Assembly: GCA_017303855.1 (NCBI GenBank)
Contig: JAFLBL010000010.1
Coordinates: 1-64,000, forward strand
Direction of reading: 5' to 3'
Length of the DNA: 64,000 nt
From: Chitinophagales bacterium
GTDB lineage: Bacteria > Bacteroidota > Bacteroidia > Chitinophagales > Chitinophagaceae
Below the pieces are notes generated by a model. That model saw nothing but the letters and a program-made list of their open reading frames with translations, made no database searches and was not told the DNA's origin. Made by a program: the position numbers and the translations under genes. Shown piece after piece: positions 27,253-39,664 of this stretch (the stretch's first letter is position 1; the number at the start of each line of letters is the position of its first letter).

Positions 27253-28746
27253 TTACGGATTCTGTGTTGAATTCGGATTGGCCTGTAATTCTGAAATTGG
27301 AATTGCAAACTGCCATCTTACATCTCCGGCAGGTACCTGCATCACACCACCCACGGCGGCGGATACAAAGTTGGGAACTACGGTTCTGTCCAGTGCCTGA
27401 TTCAAACGCTTCAGGTCAAAGAAACGGAAACCTTCACCCCAGAACTCAACCCGGCGATGCATCAGAATCTCATCAATCAGGGCCGTGCCGCTGTTGGTGG
27501 AGAGTACATAAGACGGATCGCGGTTGACCACCAACGTATATAACGCGGTTCTGGCATCGGCTTCCTTACCTGCTGTATTGGCATAAGCTTCCGCCATAAT
27601 CAGGTACATTTCCGCCAGACGGATATAGGGCACATCCCCGATTGTCGGTAATTCACGGGTCTTGAACTTGCGGCTCATATAAGGCTCACGGATATACGTA
27701 GCCAGTGGCAGCGGGAAGTTTGCCGCAGTCGGCGCGGGCTCCCACATTTTCTTACGTACATCTGTAGCCGAAATCAGGTTATACAGGGCAGAATTGATCC
27801 GCTTGGGCCGGCTGCGCACATAGGTGGTATTGCCGTCCCAGGAGATCTGGCCGAAATAAGAACCGAATGTATCACCCTGGTCTGACTGTACATAAGCACC
27901 CCAGATCCACTCCGTATTGGTAATATTATTAAATCCTGTCTGATAGGCCGCATTAGTCATCAGGGAAAAAGTACCGGCATCCACTACCTGTTTGGCATAT
28001 AATGCGGCATTGGTATAATCCTGCATGGTGAGGGCTACACGGGCACGGATGGCCCTGGCGGCATTCAGCGACAAATGGGATTTATTAGGCGCTGCAGAAG
28101 CAGTGGCAAATAAAGTCATGGCATCACCCAGGTCTTTATTGATCTGCGTATATACTTCTTCCACAGTTGAGCGGGGCAGTTTTACATCCTTTGCACTAAG
28201 GGGCATTGATACACCTGGTTGTGTATTGGGTGATCCGGCCGCATAACGCTTTGCGTAAATCTGAACAAGGTTAAAATAAGCCCAGGCACGCATGGTCAGT
28301 GCTTCTGCTTTAAGTCTGCTCTTATCCGCATCCGGTCCGGTGGCATTATCGATATTCTCAATTAACGCGTTGGCATTACCGATACAACGGTAGTACAAAC
28401 GGAACGGATACGATACATAACCGCTGGCGTCATTTTTCTGACTTACCCAGCCACCGGTACCGCTGCCTGAAGTTGTATACCAGGTAGCAGCAGACTGGTT
28501 AATATCCTCACCCATAAAGTCAAGCTGAAGCATTACTCCACCCTGACCAGGCTGATTCTGCTGGTCATACCGACTGTACAAATACCGGTAAATACCATTG
28601 ATAGTATTCGCGGCATTGGATGTAGTGGTATAAATCGCCGCTTCATCGGCACTACCGGTTGGTCCGGTATTAAGCATCTCTTTTTTACAGGAAGCCAGCA
28701 TCAGCATGGAACCGGCTGCCAGTATATAAAATTTCATTTTAGTCAT
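27253..28746 (-). CDS. susD: SusD/RagB-family nutrient-binding lipoprotein
   Basis: The 497-residue lipoprotein has lipobox LASC followed by KKE. It has the SusD/RagB pattern: alpha-helical TPR-like N-terminus (LKAEALTMRAWAYFNLVQIY) and a C-terminal YIRLAEMYLIMAEAYANT helix, then RRVEFWGEGFRFFDLKRL. It binds substrate at the cell surface for its SusC partner, which ends 11 bp upstream. No glycoside hydrolase or regulator accompanies the pair, so the substrate is not predictable. Confidence 0.92.
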   Translation of the reverse strand: MTKMKFYILAAGSMLMLASCKKEMLNTGPTGSADEAAIYTTTSNAANTINGIYRYLYSRYDQQNQPGQGGVMLQLDFMGEDINQSAATWYTTSGSGTGGWVSQKNDASGYVSYPFRLYYRCIGNANALIENIDNATGPDADKSRLKAEALTMRAWAYFNLVQIYAKRYAAGSPNTQPGVSMPLSAKDVKLPRSTVEEVYTQINKDLGDAMTLFATASAAPNKSHLSLNAARAIRARVALTMQDYTNAALYAKQVVDAGTFSLMTNAAYQTGFNNITNTEWIWGAYVQSDQGDTFGSYFGQISWDGNTTYVRSRPKRINSALYNLISATDVRKKMWEPAPTAANFPLPLATYIREPYMSRKFKTRELPTIGDVPYIRLAEMYLIMAEAYANTAGKEADARTALYTLVVNRDPSYVLSTNSGTALIDEILMHRRVEFWGEGFRFFDLKRLNQALDRTVVPNFVSAAVGGVMQVPAGDVRWQFAIPISELQANPNSTQNP

Positions 28747-28757
28747 AGTAGTAAAAT

Positions 28758-31700
28758 TTAGAAGGTAAGATTAATGCCGGCGCTGATTAAGCGGTTCGGT
28801 ACATAAATGCTGCTGTTGGTTCCGTTGAAACTTTCAGCAGGGTTTAATCCTTTGCGTTTGGCAGATACAAACAGGTTTTCTCCGGACAGGTATACTTTGG
28901 CCTGTTCGCAATTGATTTTGCTCAGCAGGTTTTTACCAAAAGCATAAGAAACCGTCATATTGCGCAGACTGAGGTACGACGCATCAATCAGGAAACGGGA
29001 AGACTGTGCATTGATATTACCAGTACTGGCGATATCGATACGGGGGATATCCGTTACATCTCCCGGCGCTTTCCAGGCATTCAGCGCATCGGCATGCAGT
29101 GATTTACCATAGCTGGGACTCATCAGACCTGCATAGTTGCCATCATAGAACTTACCACCAATCTGGTAGTTGAATAAAGCGGAAACGGCAAATCCTTTAT
29201 AATTAACCGTGGTGGAAACAGAACCAAAATACTTCGGAATGGCACTACCGGAATATCCAAACCGGGCATTGGTAGGATTGGTTACCACCGTATCTCCTTT
29301 GGCAGATATCCGGTAACCAGTGGTTATACCAGGCAGCGCGAGGTATAAAGAAGAACCATCATTGGGATCTACACCATAAAACTGTCTCAGGTAAAACGCA
29401 TAAATATCACGTCCTTCTTCCAGGCGCTTTGTTCCGGATGTGATGGGCTGACCGTTGGGCAGTTTTTTGATTTTATTTTTCAGTGAAGTACCATTCAGTT
29501 GCAGTTCCCATTTAAGGTTCTTGGTTTTGATGATATCCGCGTTCAGCTGAAGTTCAATACCCTTGTTGGACATAGAACCGATGTTCTCAGTACGGGAAGT
29601 AACCACAGAAGAAAGTCCCTGGGGTACATCAAATAACAGTTCGCTTGATCCACGGTCAAACAGCTCAACGGTACCGGTAATCCTGTTTTTCAGGACGCCG
29701 AAATCAATACCCAGACTGGTTGTTTTATTCACCTCCCAGGTCAGGTCTTCATTTACCAGTGAGGAAGCCAGTGCGCCGGGTTCAGCGGCATTGTTCCATC
29801 CTAATCCATATAAAGCCTGGTATGCATAATAAGAACCCAGGGCATCATTACCCACAGTACCATAAGCCGCCCTGATTTTCAGGTCACTCAGCCAGTCGAT
29901 ATCTTTCATAAATGACTCACGGATGATATACCATGAAGCACCTACTGAATAGAAATTACCCCAACGGGAAGAAGGAGCAAAACGGGAAGAAGCGTCCCTG
30001 CGGTAGGAAACATCCAGGAAATAACGGTTGGAATAACCATAGTTCAGCCGGCTGAAATACGCATCCCTTCTCAACCGGTCGATATTTCCGGTTACGCCGT
30101 TCAGCGTTACAAAGTTCACCAGTTCGTAGTTACCATCCAGGTTCATACCCCTTCTGTTACCACTGAAATAGGTTTCATCCACCCACTGATTTTCATGACC
30201 CAGCAGCAGGCTTACATCATGTACTCCTGCATACTTGCGCTTATAATTCAGCAACTGGTTCATGGATACGTTGCGGTATTCATTGGACGTACGGTAAGAA
30301 GTACCACCCGCCGTTACACCATCACCAACGATTTTATTCTGGAAACTCATGGAACGGACATTGTTCAGATCCACACCCAGGTTAACCGAAGCGGTGAAAT
30401 ATTTGGCAATAGTGGCTTCCAGGAATGTACGGCCGATCAGGCTGTTCCGGGTATCCACATTCTTATTCAGTTCGGTTTCATAGATCACATGACGACCGGG
30501 AAAAGCACCCTGGGGTCGGTTAACCGCACCCGCGTGAATTCCATAGTCATACACCTGTTCTCCACTCGCATTCAGCACCGGGCTGCCGGTAGCTGTAAAC
30601 GCATGAACCGGATAAATCGGACCAATACCTCTAGCAAATACAAAAGGATTGATAATACTGGATGTATTGTCATCACCGGCACTGGCCTGGTTGGAAGTAA
30701 CAAATACGCCACTCAGGTTAATACCGGAACGCAACCAGTCTTTCAACTGACTGTTCAGGTTGATACGGGCACTGATCCGCTCATAATCGGATTTCATAAC
30801 AAATCCTTCGTCTTTCAGGTAGTTGAAAGAAACAAAGTAATCGGTTTTCTCCAGTTTGGAAGAAGTGTTGAAAGCCACTTCATTCCGGCTGCCGTTTTTA
30901 GAAAGCGGGCTGAACCAATCAAAGTCATTATACAACAATGAAGCGGAAGAGTTTAATTTACCATCAGTCCCTACAATACTTGCATTGGGAACATTGAACG
31001 GGTTATAGATCAGCTGAGAGGCAATGGTATTGGACGCCTGCAGTGCCGCGGCGGATTCAGTAAGCCCGGTACCGGTAGCAGGATACATCAGGCTGTTCTT
31101 GAGTGACCGCCACATTACCGGGTAATAATCCAGGGTACCTACACGATCATATTCAGCGATACCGCGCTGTGAAATACCGGTAGACGCTGTAAAATTAATT
31201 TTTGGCGCACCTTTCTTTCCTTTCTTGGTGGTGATCAGCACTACCCCATTGGCCGCACGGGCACCATACAACGCCGTTGAAGAGGCGTCTTTCAGCAACG
31301 AAATACTTTCAATATCGTTTGTATTCAGGTCGCCGATAAAACCTTCATAAGGGAAACCATCCACCACATAGAGCGGGGAGTTGCTGGCATTAACGGAACC
31401 GAAACCACGGATACGGATAGCCGCACTACTGCCGGGCTGTCCGTTACCGGAAGTGGCAGAGATACCCGGAGCTGCACCCGCGAGTGCCTGTGAAATGTTT
31501 GTAGCCAGACGGGTCTGTAATTGTTCCGATCCGATAACAGCTACTGAACCGGTAATGGACTCTTTTTTCTGGTTACCATACGCCACCACCACTACTTCAG
31601 ATAAACCTTTGGTAGTGGAAGCCATGGATATGGAAAAATTTGTTTTCCCTGCCAGGGATACTTCCACTTCGGTATAATCCAGTAAAGTGAAAAGCAGGGT

Positions 31701-31910
31701 TTTGGCATTGGCCGGCACATTCAGACGGAAAGTACCGTCGGCGGCAGTTGAAGTACCTACCGTTGTACCTTTTACCTGGACGGATACGCCTTGTAACGGC
31801 GTATTGTCTTTTTCATCTGTTACTTTTCCCGTAACAGGTGTTTCCTGTGCACTGATGTATAGTGTATACATCAAAGCAATTGTTAGCATTAGCAGTTTTC
31901 TCATGTTCAT
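28758..31910 (-). CDS. susC: SusC/RagA-family TonB-dependent outer membrane transporter
   Basis: I start at the ATG giving MNMRKLLM (31910), which yields a clean signal peptide ending ISAQ; a longer in-frame start at 31946 is less likely. A carboxypeptidase-like domain (GKVTDEKDNTPLQGVSVQVKG, about 25-100) precedes the plug, which has VVVAYGNQKKESITGSVAVI and the SusC-type DASSTALYGARAANGVVLIT. The C-terminal beta-barrel ends with ISAGINLTF. There is no N-terminal sigma/anti-sigma interaction domain. Together with SusD it imports an unidentified ligand using TonB energy. Confidence 0.93.
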   Translation of the reverse strand: MNMRKLLMLTIALMYTLYISAQETPVTGKVTDEKDNTPLQGVSVQVKGTTVGTSTAADGTFRLNVPANAKTLLFTLLDYTEVEVSLAGKTNFSISMASTTKGLSEVVVVAYGNQKKESITGSVAVIGSEQLQTRLATNISQALAGAAPGISATSGNGQPGSSAAIRIRGFGSVNASNSPLYVVDGFPYEGFIGDLNTNDIESISLLKDASSTALYGARAANGVVLITTKKGKKGAPKINFTASTGISQRGIAEYDRVGTLDYYPVMWRSLKNSLMYPATGTGLTESAAALQASNTIASQLIYNPFNVPNASIVGTDGKLNSSASLLYNDFDWFSPLSKNGSRNEVAFNTSSKLEKTDYFVSFNYLKDEGFVMKSDYERISARINLNSQLKDWLRSGINLSGVFVTSNQASAGDDNTSSIINPFVFARGIGPIYPVHAFTATGSPVLNASGEQVYDYGIHAGAVNRPQGAFPGRHVIYETELNKNVDTRNSLIGRTFLEATIAKYFTASVNLGVDLNNVRSMSFQNKIVGDGVTAGGTSYRTSNEYRNVSMNQLLNYKRKYAGVHDVSLLLGHENQWVDETYFSGNRRGMNLDGNYELVNFVTLNGVTGNIDRLRRDAYFSRLNYGYSNRYFLDVSYRRDASSRFAPSSRWGNFYSVGASWYIIRESFMKDIDWLSDLKIRAAYGTVGNDALGSYYAYQALYGLGWNNAAEPGALASSLVNEDLTWEVNKTTSLGIDFGVLKNRITGTVELFDRGSSELLFDVPQGLSSVVTSRTENIGSMSNKGIELQLNADIIKTKNLKWELQLNGTSLKNKIKKLPNGQPITSGTKRLEEGRDIYAFYLRQFYGVDPNDGSSLYLALPGITTGYRISAKGDTVVTNPTNARFGYSGSAIPKYFGSVSTTVNYKGFAVSALFNYQIGGKFYDGNYAGLMSPSYGKSLHADALNAWKAPGDVTDIPRIDIASTGNINAQSSRFLIDASYLSLRNMTVSYAFGKNLLSKINCEQAKVYLSGENLFVSAKRKGLNPAESFNGTNSSIYVPNRLISAGINLTF

Positions 31911-31932
31911 TTTTTTTAATAAATGGAAGATA

Positions 31933-31940
31933 CAAATATA
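31933..31940 (-). promoter_or_regulatory. Candidate -7 box for susC
   Basis: Read on the minus strand the bases are TATATTTG, matching TAnnTTTG. The start codon would follow about 23 bp downstream. No clear TTTG -33 box lies at the expected distance, so this is a half-match. Confidence 0.35.
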
Positions 31941-32165
31941 GCCCATCGCTGAGAACCCGTATCATATATATGGAACATTTTTAGCGTAAAAATGCTGCTT
32001 CATTCATAAAATAATCAGGTATATAAAAAAGTGATCAGCAAGCCCTGACATACACTTACCGCTTATATATTTTTTTTGCCTCATATACCACACGTTTAAA
32101 CTTGTAATTAAAACACTTCGATGACTTTAAGTAAAATATGACACTGCCATGACCATTGCAGACAT
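31941..32165. other. Intergenic region upstream of susC
   Basis: About 225 bp of AT-rich DNA with no coding frame. It includes a TATATATA stretch near 31964-31970 and presumably the susC control region. I see no operator or riboswitch structure that can be supported. Confidence 0.4.
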
Positions 32166-32199
32166 AAAAAAAAGTGGTTCAGAAAAGAACCACTTTTTT
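32166..32199. terminator. Hairpin terminator after katG
   Basis: AAAGTGGTTC and GAACCACTTT pair perfectly around AGAAAA, with an A-run on one side and a T-run on the other. It lies 17 bp past the katG stop on the minus strand. Confidence 0.85.
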
Positions 32200-32216
32200 G
32201 ATAAACGGTAAACGGA

Positions 32217-34753
<2,537 letters not shown>

Positions 34754-36301
34754 TTAATTCAGTTTCTCGAAATGAGCTTCGAGGCGTTTGTCTTTCCGGT
34801 AATAATCAATCAGCAGCACCTGACCTTGTTTGCCTGGTAATACCCAGCTAACCGTTGCGTCAGACTTTGTATTGATCCGGTCTTCAGTAATTTTCCCTTC
34901 GTTGTAAGTAATGGACTTGAAGACGCCGCCTTTATATTCTTTTGACCGCTCATAATCGCTGTAACAGACACTGAAGGAAGAGAGATCCGTATTGGTCTGT
35001 ATGTAACGGTAATCAAATCCTCCATAATGATACTTGATCATTTTACCCAGCAACGGCGTACTGACAAACTCCATACCTCCGTCCAGTTCCACACTGTTTG
35101 CATTCTTCGGATAGATTTTCATTCCCTTCACGTTAAAGTCTTTGTCAAACTGAATCATGGCCATATCCGTCACTTTTATCTTCACTGTACTGATACCGGT
35201 ACTACGCCCGCCGGATAATATTTTACTGGCAATACCGAGTGCACTGGCGGCTTTTTTATAACCCTCTCCTACCGCGTATATATTACCATCCGCCGTCTGT
35301 ACAATCTGGTGCAGGTACATGAATCCGAAGTCTTCAATCTTTCCGCTTGAACTTACATTCATGAATTTACCCAGTTGCAATTCCCAGGAATTGTATTTTT
35401 CTGAAGTGATTTTACCTTTTTCATCAATACCCCAGAAAGCAAAACCCTGCGATTTATCTTTCATAATATTCGCGTCCACATCAAAGTATTCACCATACAG
35501 AAAGGCACTGCCATTGAGTACGGCAAGTGTGGCCGGATAAAAACGGAATTTTCCATCGGTGGGTTTTTCAAAAAGCTTACGGCCCGTTTCCAGGTCAAGA
35601 CCCAGGATATAGGAATCCGGTTTCTGATCCATCAGGCTCTTAAATTTCAATACTTCAAAATACACTACGCCGTTATGGGTACCCAGGTAATCACCGGCAG
35701 TACGCTTGGCGTCTTCCGTAGGCGTGTACGACCATTGCTTTCTTTTTTCCGTACTGAAATAATCAATCTGAAATGTATAATCCCTGTCTTCGCGACTGGG
35801 CATATTGGAGATAAAGCCCTTCCCTTCCACAGGATATAAACCCTTATAAGTATCTTCATCATCGTTGCGCAGCAGGTACGTGCTTTCCAGGTAGCGTTTT
35901 TCTTTTTTGGTAAGCTGGCGATTATAAACATACGGTTTTTTCTTTCCGTCAGCGCCATACACCTGGTATTCAAAGGTCAGCTCATCTTCATTATAAAAAA
36001 GAAAAATCAGGTCAGTACCGTTAAAAGAGGATTCCAGTACCGTTACATGTTTGGAGTCTTCGAATTTTATGTCCTTCAACAGATTCAGACCATTATCGAA
36101 TATACGCAGCGTATACTGATTCGTCCTTTTATCAATCTTGTCACTGACATAGAAAAAATAATACCCCTTTACATCCGCTCCCTGGCGAATCGCATCCGAT
36201 GTACGCAAGGCAGTTTTACGGATATTATCAATACTGATTTTCTGCGCGAAAGTGGCAGAAACGGTGAACAGCATTAACAAGACAAGGCTTAGTTGCTTCA
36301 T
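34754..36301 (-). CDS. Secreted protein of unknown function (possibly DUF6770)
   Basis: The 515-residue protein has a signal peptide (residues 1-19, ending TFAQ) and then mostly beta-strand sequence with repeated strand-turn patterns such as GYYFFYVSDKIDKRTNQYTLRI, suggesting a beta-propeller-like body. It is reminiscent of DUF6770 proteins of Bacteroidota, but I hold that only weakly. It lies 11 bp downstream of the M48 peptidase gene on the same strand, so the two are probably one operon. No catalytic motif was found. Confidence 0.65.
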   Translation of the reverse strand: MKQLSLVLLMLFTVSATFAQKISIDNIRKTALRTSDAIRQGADVKGYYFFYVSDKIDKRTNQYTLRIFDNGLNLLKDIKFEDSKHVTVLESSFNGTDLIFLFYNEDELTFEYQVYGADGKKKPYVYNRQLTKKEKRYLESTYLLRNDDEDTYKGLYPVEGKGFISNMPSREDRDYTFQIDYFSTEKRKQWSYTPTEDAKRTAGDYLGTHNGVVYFEVLKFKSLMDQKPDSYILGLDLETGRKLFEKPTDGKFRFYPATLAVLNGSAFLYGEYFDVDANIMKDKSQGFAFWGIDEKGKITSEKYNSWELQLGKFMNVSSSGKIEDFGFMYLHQIVQTADGNIYAVGEGYKKAASALGIASKILSGGRSTGISTVKIKVTDMAMIQFDKDFNVKGMKIYPKNANSVELDGGMEFVSTPLLGKMIKYHYGGFDYRYIQTNTDLSSFSVCYSDYERSKEYKGGVFKSITYNEGKITEDRINTKSDATVSWVLPGKQGQVLLIDYYRKDKRLEAHFEKLN

Positions 36302-36312
36302 ATTTGGTTTGT

Positions 36313-37695
36313 TTAGTGAGTATATTTATTTCTGATCTGTTGTGCAATTCTCCATTCCTCCCCGAAAGCCGGATACCCGGCCATCTCCTTACTGTATTGC
36401 TGGCAAAAATTATAATTCAATTCGGCCAGTTCATCCAGTCTTACCCTGTCCAGTAAACGAAGTAACAAATTATAATCGGTTAAATACAACCGGTTCTCTT
36501 TTTCCACTACCAGCCCGAACCGGTGATTGAGCTGCGCGGAATAAATGGCATTCATTGCCCTCGCTATTGCAAAAACGGCAAATGTCTTTTGCTGTCCGGT
36601 CTGCAGCAGTCCCAGGGCAAAATACAGGTTCAACCCATATCGCTCTTCCCGATACAATTCCTCAATGACCTCAGCGGCAAACCGGTCTTTCAGTTGCAGA
36701 AAAAATGTGGAATCCACCAGGAATAACCGGCCGGCCGGCAAAGCAGAAATAACCGGTCCCATAGCTGCCATCCGCAGCGGGCAATCCGGATGTGTCCGGA
36801 GTGAATCACGCTCAGCAGTGGTAAGTCCGCCGGAATCCCCTTTTAGCTGACTGAAAATCGAAGTTTCATTTTGCAACCAGCGGTTTTTAAAAGCATAGTC
36901 CGGGAAATTAAACAACTGCCTGAGTTCAAGGGAGGCGTATAATGTACTGTCGTCGGCTTTGTCCAGCATGCGGAGACAGGTCATAGCCCCTTCCGCGCTA
37001 AAACCCGTTTTACCCATAAACCGCATGGCATATTGATCCGCCTCGGATTCATGTTCCCGGCTATGCCGCCGTGCATCAAAGGCCAGTGTCATCAGTAATT
37101 TATCAAAAGCAGCACCTGTACCATATTCCTGCCTGGACAATTTTTTCAGTTCCTCCCTGACAGAAGCGTTGTTAACCGAGCGGATACTTTTTAGTATCCG
37201 TTGTTCCGAATGATCGAGATAATAATGCGCCAGCTCATGACTTAAAACAAATACCAGTTCCGCTTCATTCTTCAACCGCAATAACAGACCCGCATTCACT
37301 ACAAGGGTACCTTCTCCGATACTATATGCATTGGGCCAGCTGTCGCGGGAAAATACCAGCCGTACCGGAAGGGTTTTCAACTCTTCATTTACGCTGACAA
37401 TCTTTTCAAGTATACGTTGCAGGTACTGATGCGCATCTGGCTCTGCTACCAGGCGACTGCTTTTCATCAACCCGGCAATCAGGTCAAACCGGCTTTCATA
37501 TACTTCTTTCATTTCCGTTTTGAATTCACCGGAGAGAGCCGCTATCATAGCCTCTTTCTTTTTGAGGGCCGATGTATACAATTGATTCCGGAGCAAGGTA
37601 TCATCCAGCGGGAATGCTGTGACCGCTTTGGGCTGGGAAAAACCGGATAAGGTTACTGTGTACAGGAAAAAAAACAGGACTGCTTTCAGGCGCAT
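36313..37695 (-). CDS. M48-family secreted zinc metallopeptidase
   Basis: Starting at the ATG that gives MRLKAVLF (37695) yields 460 residues with a signal peptide ending GFSQ; the in-frame ATG at 37725 would bury the signal. The zinc motif HELAHYYLDH (HExxH) lies at about residue 155, and the third ligand is in ESEADQYAMRFM, the usual M48 arrangement. The C-terminal half is helical with a long region of unknown role. It probably acts in the periplasm in protein quality control, like BepA-type enzymes, but that is inferred. Confidence 0.85.
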   Translation of the reverse strand: MRLKAVLFFFLYTVTLSGFSQPKAVTAFPLDDTLLRNQLYTSALKKKEAMIAALSGEFKTEMKEVYESRFDLIAGLMKSSRLVAEPDAHQYLQRILEKIVSVNEELKTLPVRLVFSRDSWPNAYSIGEGTLVVNAGLLLRLKNEAELVFVLSHELAHYYLDHSEQRILKSIRSVNNASVREELKKLSRQEYGTGAAFDKLLMTLAFDARRHSREHESEADQYAMRFMGKTGFSAEGAMTCLRMLDKADDSTLYASLELRQLFNFPDYAFKNRWLQNETSIFSQLKGDSGGLTTAERDSLRTHPDCPLRMAAMGPVISALPAGRLFLVDSTFFLQLKDRFAAEVIEELYREERYGLNLYFALGLLQTGQQKTFAVFAIARAMNAIYSAQLNHRFGLVVEKENRLYLTDYNLLLRLLDRVRLDELAELNYNFCQQYSKEMAGYPAFGEEWRIAQQIRNKYTH

Positions 37696-37831
37696 ACGGT
37701 GAAATAAGTGCCCAAAATAATACATTTTACCCTGATTAAAACAGGTTTTAACGACTACTTATGACAGCCGTTTAAGCTGAATAAAAACAATCCCGTTCTT
37801 ATTTGTAGCTTTGGTCAAAACAGGTACACTG

Positions 37832-39028
37832 ATGTCAACCGAAATAAAATGCCCCAATTGCGGACACCTTTTTGAGCCCAATGACGCGATCCGGGAGCAA
37901 GTGGAAAAAGAACTCCGCAGCAAAGCGGCCGACTGGCAGAAAAAGAAGAATGAAGAATTCCAGGCAAAGCTGGATGAGGAAAAGAAACGACTGCAGGAAA
38001 GTCTCGAAAGCAACCTGCGCAAAAGCATAACCGCCGATTTTGAAACCCAGCTGAAAATGGCGGAACAGAATAATAAGGACTATGAAGAAAAACTGAAACA
38101 GGCGCGGGTTCAACAACTTGAATTTCTTAAAAAAGAACAGGACCTGAAAAACAGGGAAGCCGAACTGGAATTGTCCGTACAACAGCAGCTACAGGTGGAA
38201 CGGGAAAAACTTTCAGCAGAGATCCGTAAACTGGAAGAACAACGGATGAGTGCCAAAGAAACCGAGTTTCAGTTGCAGGTAAAAGAATTGCAGAAACAAC
38301 TGGAAGACCAGAAGAAGCTGGCCGAAGAAATGCGCCGCAAAGCCGAACAGGGCAGTATGCAGACACAGGGAGAAGTACAGGAACTTTTATTGGAAGAAAT
38401 GCTCCGGAGCACCTTCCCGTTTGACCTGGTAGCCGAAGTAGGTAAAGGTGTCCGGGGAGCCGATTGCATCCTGACCGTTCGTAATAATTTCGGGCAGGAA
38501 TGTGGTAAAATTATTTTTGAAAGCAAACGCACCAAGGATTTCGCCAATGACTGGATCGAGAAACTGAAAGCCGATATGCGCAGCCAGGGAGCCGATGTGG
38601 CCGTACTGGTTACACAGGCATTTCCCAGGGACATGGATCGCTTTGGCGACAAAGACGGTATCTGGATCTGTAATTTTACAGAAGTAAAAGCCGTCGTGCA
38701 GATGCTGCGTCATGGTATAATTAATGTAGCCAATGCGGCCCGCAGCCAGGAAAATAAAGGCGACAAAATGACCCTGCTTTACAACTACCTCACCAGCCGG
38801 GAATTTTCCGACCAGTGGCAGGCAATCCGGGAAGGGTTTATGAGTATGAAAGTCTCTATCCAGAAGGAACGGGACGCCATGGAAAAACTATGGAAAGCCC
38901 GGGAAAAACAACTGGAAAAAGTAATGCTCAATGCCACGCATATCCGCGGTTCAATAGAAGGCATTTCCGGCACCGACGTGGATCTGAATTTACTGGGTGA
39001 CGGGAATGAGGATCTGGTGTTGGATTGA
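37832..39028 (+). CDS. DUF2130 coiled-coil protein
   Basis: The protein has about 398 residues from the ATG at 37832; the TTG at 37811 only adds a short leader. A zinc-ribbon-like CPNCGHLFEP starts it. A long Glu/Lys/Gln-rich coiled coil follows at about residues 20-190, and then the DUF2130 domain with GADCILTVRNNFGQECGKII and the family ending THIRGSIEGISG. The domain has a nuclease-like look in other descriptions (restriction-endonuclease-type fold), but its function is not established. It stands alone; a short tandem repeat follows its stop at once. Confidence 0.85.
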   Translation: MSTEIKCPNCGHLFEPNDAIREQVEKELRSKAADWQKKKNEEFQAKLDEEKKRLQESLESNLRKSITADFETQLKMAEQNNKDYEEKLKQARVQQLEFLKKEQDLKNREAELELSVQQQLQVEREKLSAEIRKLEEQRMSAKETEFQLQVKELQKQLEDQKKLAEEMRRKAEQGSMQTQGEVQELLLEEMLRSTFPFDLVAEVGKGVRGADCILTVRNNFGQECGKIIFESKRTKDFANDWIEKLKADMRSQGADVAVLVTQAFPRDMDRFGDKDGIWICNFTEVKAVVQMLRHGIINVANAARSQENKGDKMTLLYNYLTSREFSDQWQAIREGFMSMKVSIQKERDAMEKLWKAREKQLEKVMLNATHIRGSIEGISGTDVDLNLLGDGNEDLVLD

Positions 39029-39030
39029 GG

Positions 39031-39070
39031 GAGTTGTTTAGGTGTTGAGTTGTATAGGTGTTTAGGGGTA
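39031..39070 (+). repeat. Short-unit repeat, left arm flanking tspO
   Basis: GTTGTTTAGGTGTTGAG and TTGTATAGGTGTTTAGGG are degenerate tandem units rich in G and T, starting 3 bp after the DUF2130 stop. The reverse complement of this motif appears at 39629-39658 on the other side of tspO. Confidence 0.7.
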
Positions 39071-39156
39071 GAGACATAAGAGAGTCCGGGAGAATTTTGG
39101 GGTTATGTCAGGTTTGCCATTGCCGAACCAAATTCAGGTTCACCCGTTATAATTCT

Positions 39157-39627
39157 ATGTCTTCGATCATTAAATTAATTATAGCAGTGGCAATTCCACT
39201 GGTGGTGGGTGGCATCAGTGGATACTTTACTGTTTCTGGAGTTGAAAGCTGGTATCTCACTTTACAAAAACCATCCTGGAACCCGCCTAATTGGATATTT
39301 GGTCCGGTCTGGACCACCTTATATGTGATGATGGGTATTGCCTTGTTCCTGGTCTGGAAAGAAGATACCAGCAGTGAACTGAAGGCCATTGCGGTTATAC
39401 TATTTGCAGTACAATTACTCCTGAACTTTTTCTGGTCGTTTATATTTTTCAAACTGGAACAACCCGGTTGGGCTTTTGTTGAAATACTTGTCTTATGGCT
39501 AATGCTGCTGGCTTGCATTTTCGCATTCGGGCAAGTAAATAAAACGGCTGCATGGCTATTGGTTCCCTATATCAGCTGGGTCAGCTTTGCCACAATTTTA
39601 AATGGAACCATCTGGAAACTCAATTAA
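39157..39627 (+). CDS. tspO: TspO/MBR-family membrane protein
   Basis: The 156-residue protein from the ATG at 39157 has five membrane helices. It also has the TspO signature of aromatic residues: VESWYLTLQKPSWNPPNWIFGPVW split over helices one and two, and FFWSFIFF in helix four. TspO binds tetrapyrroles such as haem or porphyrins in the membrane and is linked to stress responses; the substrate here is not shown. An in-frame start at 39058 would translate a repeat and is rejected. The gene is bracketed by inverted short repeats. Confidence 0.9.
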   Translation: MSSIIKLIIAVAIPLVVGGISGYFTVSGVESWYLTLQKPSWNPPNWIFGPVWTTLYVMMGIALFLVWKEDTSSELKAIAVILFAVQLLLNFFWSFIFFKLEQPGWAFVEILVLWLMLLACIFAFGQVNKTAAWLLVPYISWVSFATILNGTIWKLN

Positions 39628-39628
39628 A

Positions 39629-39658
39629 TAAACAACTAAACACCTCAACACCTCAACT
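39629..39658 (-). repeat. Short-unit repeat, right arm flanking tspO
   Basis: AACAACTAAACACCTCAACACCTCAAC is, on the opposite strand, GTTGAGGTGTTGAGGTGTTT, the same unit as at 39031-39070. It lies 2 bp after the tspO stop and 7 bp before the dcd stop. Confidence 0.7.
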
Positions 39659-39664
39659 TTCCTC

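Noticed and set aside
30195..30941. 248-residue open frame on the + strand
   Set aside because: It is antisense to the well-supported susC gene with a low-complexity translation. The codon pattern follows susC on the other strand.
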